NCBI RefSeq assembly: GCF_014645815.1 | Contig: NZ_BMML01000008.1 | Span: forward strand, 310,001 to 374,000 | Source: Streptomyces fuscichromogenes | Lineage (GTDB): Bacteria > Actinomycetota > Actinomycetes > Streptomycetales > Streptomycetaceae | Direction: 5' to 3' | Length of the DNA: 64,000 nucleotides | Part shown: positions 62,915 to 64,000 of the stretch, piece after piece | Layout of the letters: every line of letters starts with the position of its first letter | Numbering within the stretch: the stretch's first letter is position 1 | The notes under the pieces: generated by a model | What the model saw: the letters and a program-made list of their open reading frames with translations, nothing else | Told to the model about the DNA's origin: nothing | Databases searched by the model: none | Translations under genes and position numbers: made by a program

Positions 62915-63127
62915 CTACTTGCTCAGGTACGCCCAGAACTCGTCGAACGACAGGACCTTGTCACCGTTGAGGTCCCGGGTCTTGATGATGGCCTCCGCGA
63001 CCGTGTCGGTCACGTTCCAGTCGCCTCCCTGGGCCAGGGCGGTCTTGAACTCGGCCGCGGTGATGACGCCGTCGCCGTCCGTGTCGATCCGCTGGAACTG
63101 CTTGCGTGCTTCCTCGATGTCCGCCAC
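62915..63127 (-). CDS. Small two-EF-hand calcium-binding protein
   Basis: 70-aa protein. GTG at 63127 is chosen for its ribosome site (GAAGGGG) and fit to known small EF-hand proteins. Loop 1 is DTDGDGVITAAE (15-26) and loop 2 DLNGDKVLSFDE (52-63), both with canonical ligand positions. It is likely a calcium buffer or sensor in the cytoplasm. A 47-bp gap separates it from the MerR gene stop on the same strand. Confidence 0.88.
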   Translation of the reverse strand: MADIEEARKQFQRIDTDGDGVITAAEFKTALAQGGDWNVTDTVAEAIIKTRDLNGDKVLSFDEFWAYLSK

Positions 63128-63174
63128 CGGATCCGCCCCTTCGTACGCTTTACTGCTTGTTGACGGAGGCCAGA

Positions 63175-64000
63175 TTAACCGGCCGCGCGAGCCCGCAGTG
63201 CGGCGACCACCCAGGCGAACTCCGCACGGTGCGCGGCCGCGGGCGGCACGCCCTTCACCTCGCACAGCAACTGCCGGTACCGGGCGAGCTGTCCGTTGGA
63301 CGCCGACTCCATCCGTTCGAGCACGGCGGCCGGGTCCCCGTCCCCCAGCACCTCCCGCACGATCGCCTCCGCCTCCGGCGACTCCGGGGCGATGCCCCGC
63401 TCGCGGGCCTCCCCGCCCAGCTGCACCAGCCGCATCGGGAACCAGGTGGACCGCCCGGCGGCGGCACCGCGCCCCTGGTCCGCCGAGTTGAACTCGACCA
63501 CCCGCCGCATCTGCGCCCGGAACTCCGGGTCCTGGACCAGCTCCGCCAGCTCCACCCAGGCGTCCACCTGCTCGGGAGTGGGTTCCGCCGGCAGGTCCAC
63601 GGCGATGGAGCGCATCCGTTCCTCGATGGCCGGGTCCACGGCGTCCAGCCCGTGGAACAGCTCCGCCACGAACTCCTCCATGATCCGCTTCCGTTCGGCT
63701 GCCGACAGCCGCGCCAGCTTGTTCATGAGCGTCATCTCCTCTGCGGTCGAACCACGTCGCGCCACGGTCGACAGCACCGCACGGGTCACCTTCAGAGAGC
63801 GGATCTGCGCGTCCAGCGCCGCCACGTGCGCGGCCGCGACCTCGGCCACGGTCTGCTCGCCGGAGAGCACCGCCCGCACGTGCCCGAGGCCGAGCCCCAG
63901 CTCGCGCAGGGTGCGGATCAGCTCCAGGCGGGCGAACGACTCGGCGTCGTAGAGCCGGTAGCCGCCGGCGGAGCGGGTCACCGGGGTGAGCACGCCCTCG
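63175..64000 (-). CDS. MerR-family regulator (partial, 5' end beyond window)
   Basis: The winged-helix end (VLTPVTRSAGGYRLYD, then LRELGLGLGHVRAVL) begins right at the edge; the first HTH helices lie outside. About 90 residues in, a long C-terminal effector domain follows (LMNKLARLSAAERKRIMEEF, EQVDAWVELAELVQDPEFR), shared with the orphan protein at 58543-59187. Such MerR-type activators respond to small ligands; the effector here is unknown. Confidence 0.87.
   Translation of the reverse strand, partial: EGVLTPVTRSAGGYRLYDAESFARLELIRTLRELGLGLGHVRAVLSGEQTVAEVAAAHVAALDAQIRSLKVTRAVLSTVARRGSTAEEMTLMNKLARLSAAERKRIMEEFVAELFHGLDAVDPAIEERMRSIAVDLPAEPTPEQVDAWVELAELVQDPEFRAQMRRVVEFNSADQGRGAAAGRSTWFPMRLVQLGGEARERGIAPESPEAEAIVREVLGDGDPAAVLERMESASNGQLARYRQLLCEVKGVPPAAAHRAEFAWVVAALRARAAG

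Overview
The window is chromosomal DNA of a high-GC actinomycete, almost certainly a Streptomyces. Supporting signs are the very high GC with G/C-rich third codon positions, GTG starts and ATGA/GTGA start-stop overlaps, SARP/AfsR-type regulators with rare TTA (bldA) codons, a Tat-exported intradiol dioxygenase, and a short intergenic repeat (core CGCGCAGTTCCCCGCGCCCC) of the kind scattered through Streptomyces genomes. No rRNA, tRNA or CRISPR array was seen.

Region 1 (1-17.1 kb) is a catabolic gene block. It encodes a carboxylesterase (cut by the window edge), two amidohydrolase-superfamily enzymes, two fumarylacetoacetate-hydrolase family enzymes, three short-chain dehydrogenases, a berberine-bridge-type FAD oxidase, a DRE-TIM (HMG-CoA-lyase-like) aldolase or lyase, and a nitrate/sulfonate/thiamine-precursor type ABC importer. 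Its promoter regions share a palindromic operator (core TGTCGACA, five sites), so one regulator, not in the window, probably controls the set. The substrate is unknown. A secreted beta-helix protein and a secreted intradiol dioxygenase lie beside it without the operator.

Region 2 (17.2-24.9 kb) is ordinary chromosome: cysteine desulfurase, a DUF4190 protein, a small membrane protein, a FabR-like TetR regulator, a low-complexity lipoprotein, an acyl-CoA thioesterase-like protein, a membrane-anchored esterase, a TRIC/UPF0126 channel and an M1 aminopeptidase. Region 3 (24.9-31.2 kb) is an oligopeptide ABC transporter operon in the order permease-binding protein-permease-ATPase-ATPase. Region 4 (31.7-39.0 kb) concerns serine and glycine: two SseB-like proteins, a P-loop protein, then a tandem glycine riboswitch driving gcvT-gcvH-glyA-sdaA. 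GcvT and GcvH belong to the glycine cleavage system, GlyA interconverts serine and glycine, and SdaA deaminates serine.

Region 5 (39.0-56.7 kb) is accessory and scarred. It starts with 11-bp phased repeats and an AbiEi/AbiEii toxin-antitoxin pair, followed by an IS110 relic, an unrecognised 332-aa protein, a 5'-truncated CHAT protease and an intact IS110-family element. A second copy of the sdaA 3' end fused to a decayed abiEi follows. Then come a cofactor-free haloperoxidase-type hydrolase, an AraC regulator with a TTA codon, a broken VOC gene, a shortened BTAD-ATPase regulator and a full AfsR-like regulator with a TTA codon.

Region 6 (56.7-64 kb) holds a truncated kelch protein, an orphan effector domain related to the MerR regulator at the right edge, a PfkB kinase, a secreted PI-PLC-like protein, a GH25 muramidase, an F420/NADP-type reductase, an EF-hand protein and the partial MerR gene. 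The strongest leads are the operator-linked catabolic block, the sdaA-flanked AbiE/CHAT island with its phased repeats, and the IS110 element with a candidate bridge-RNA region.
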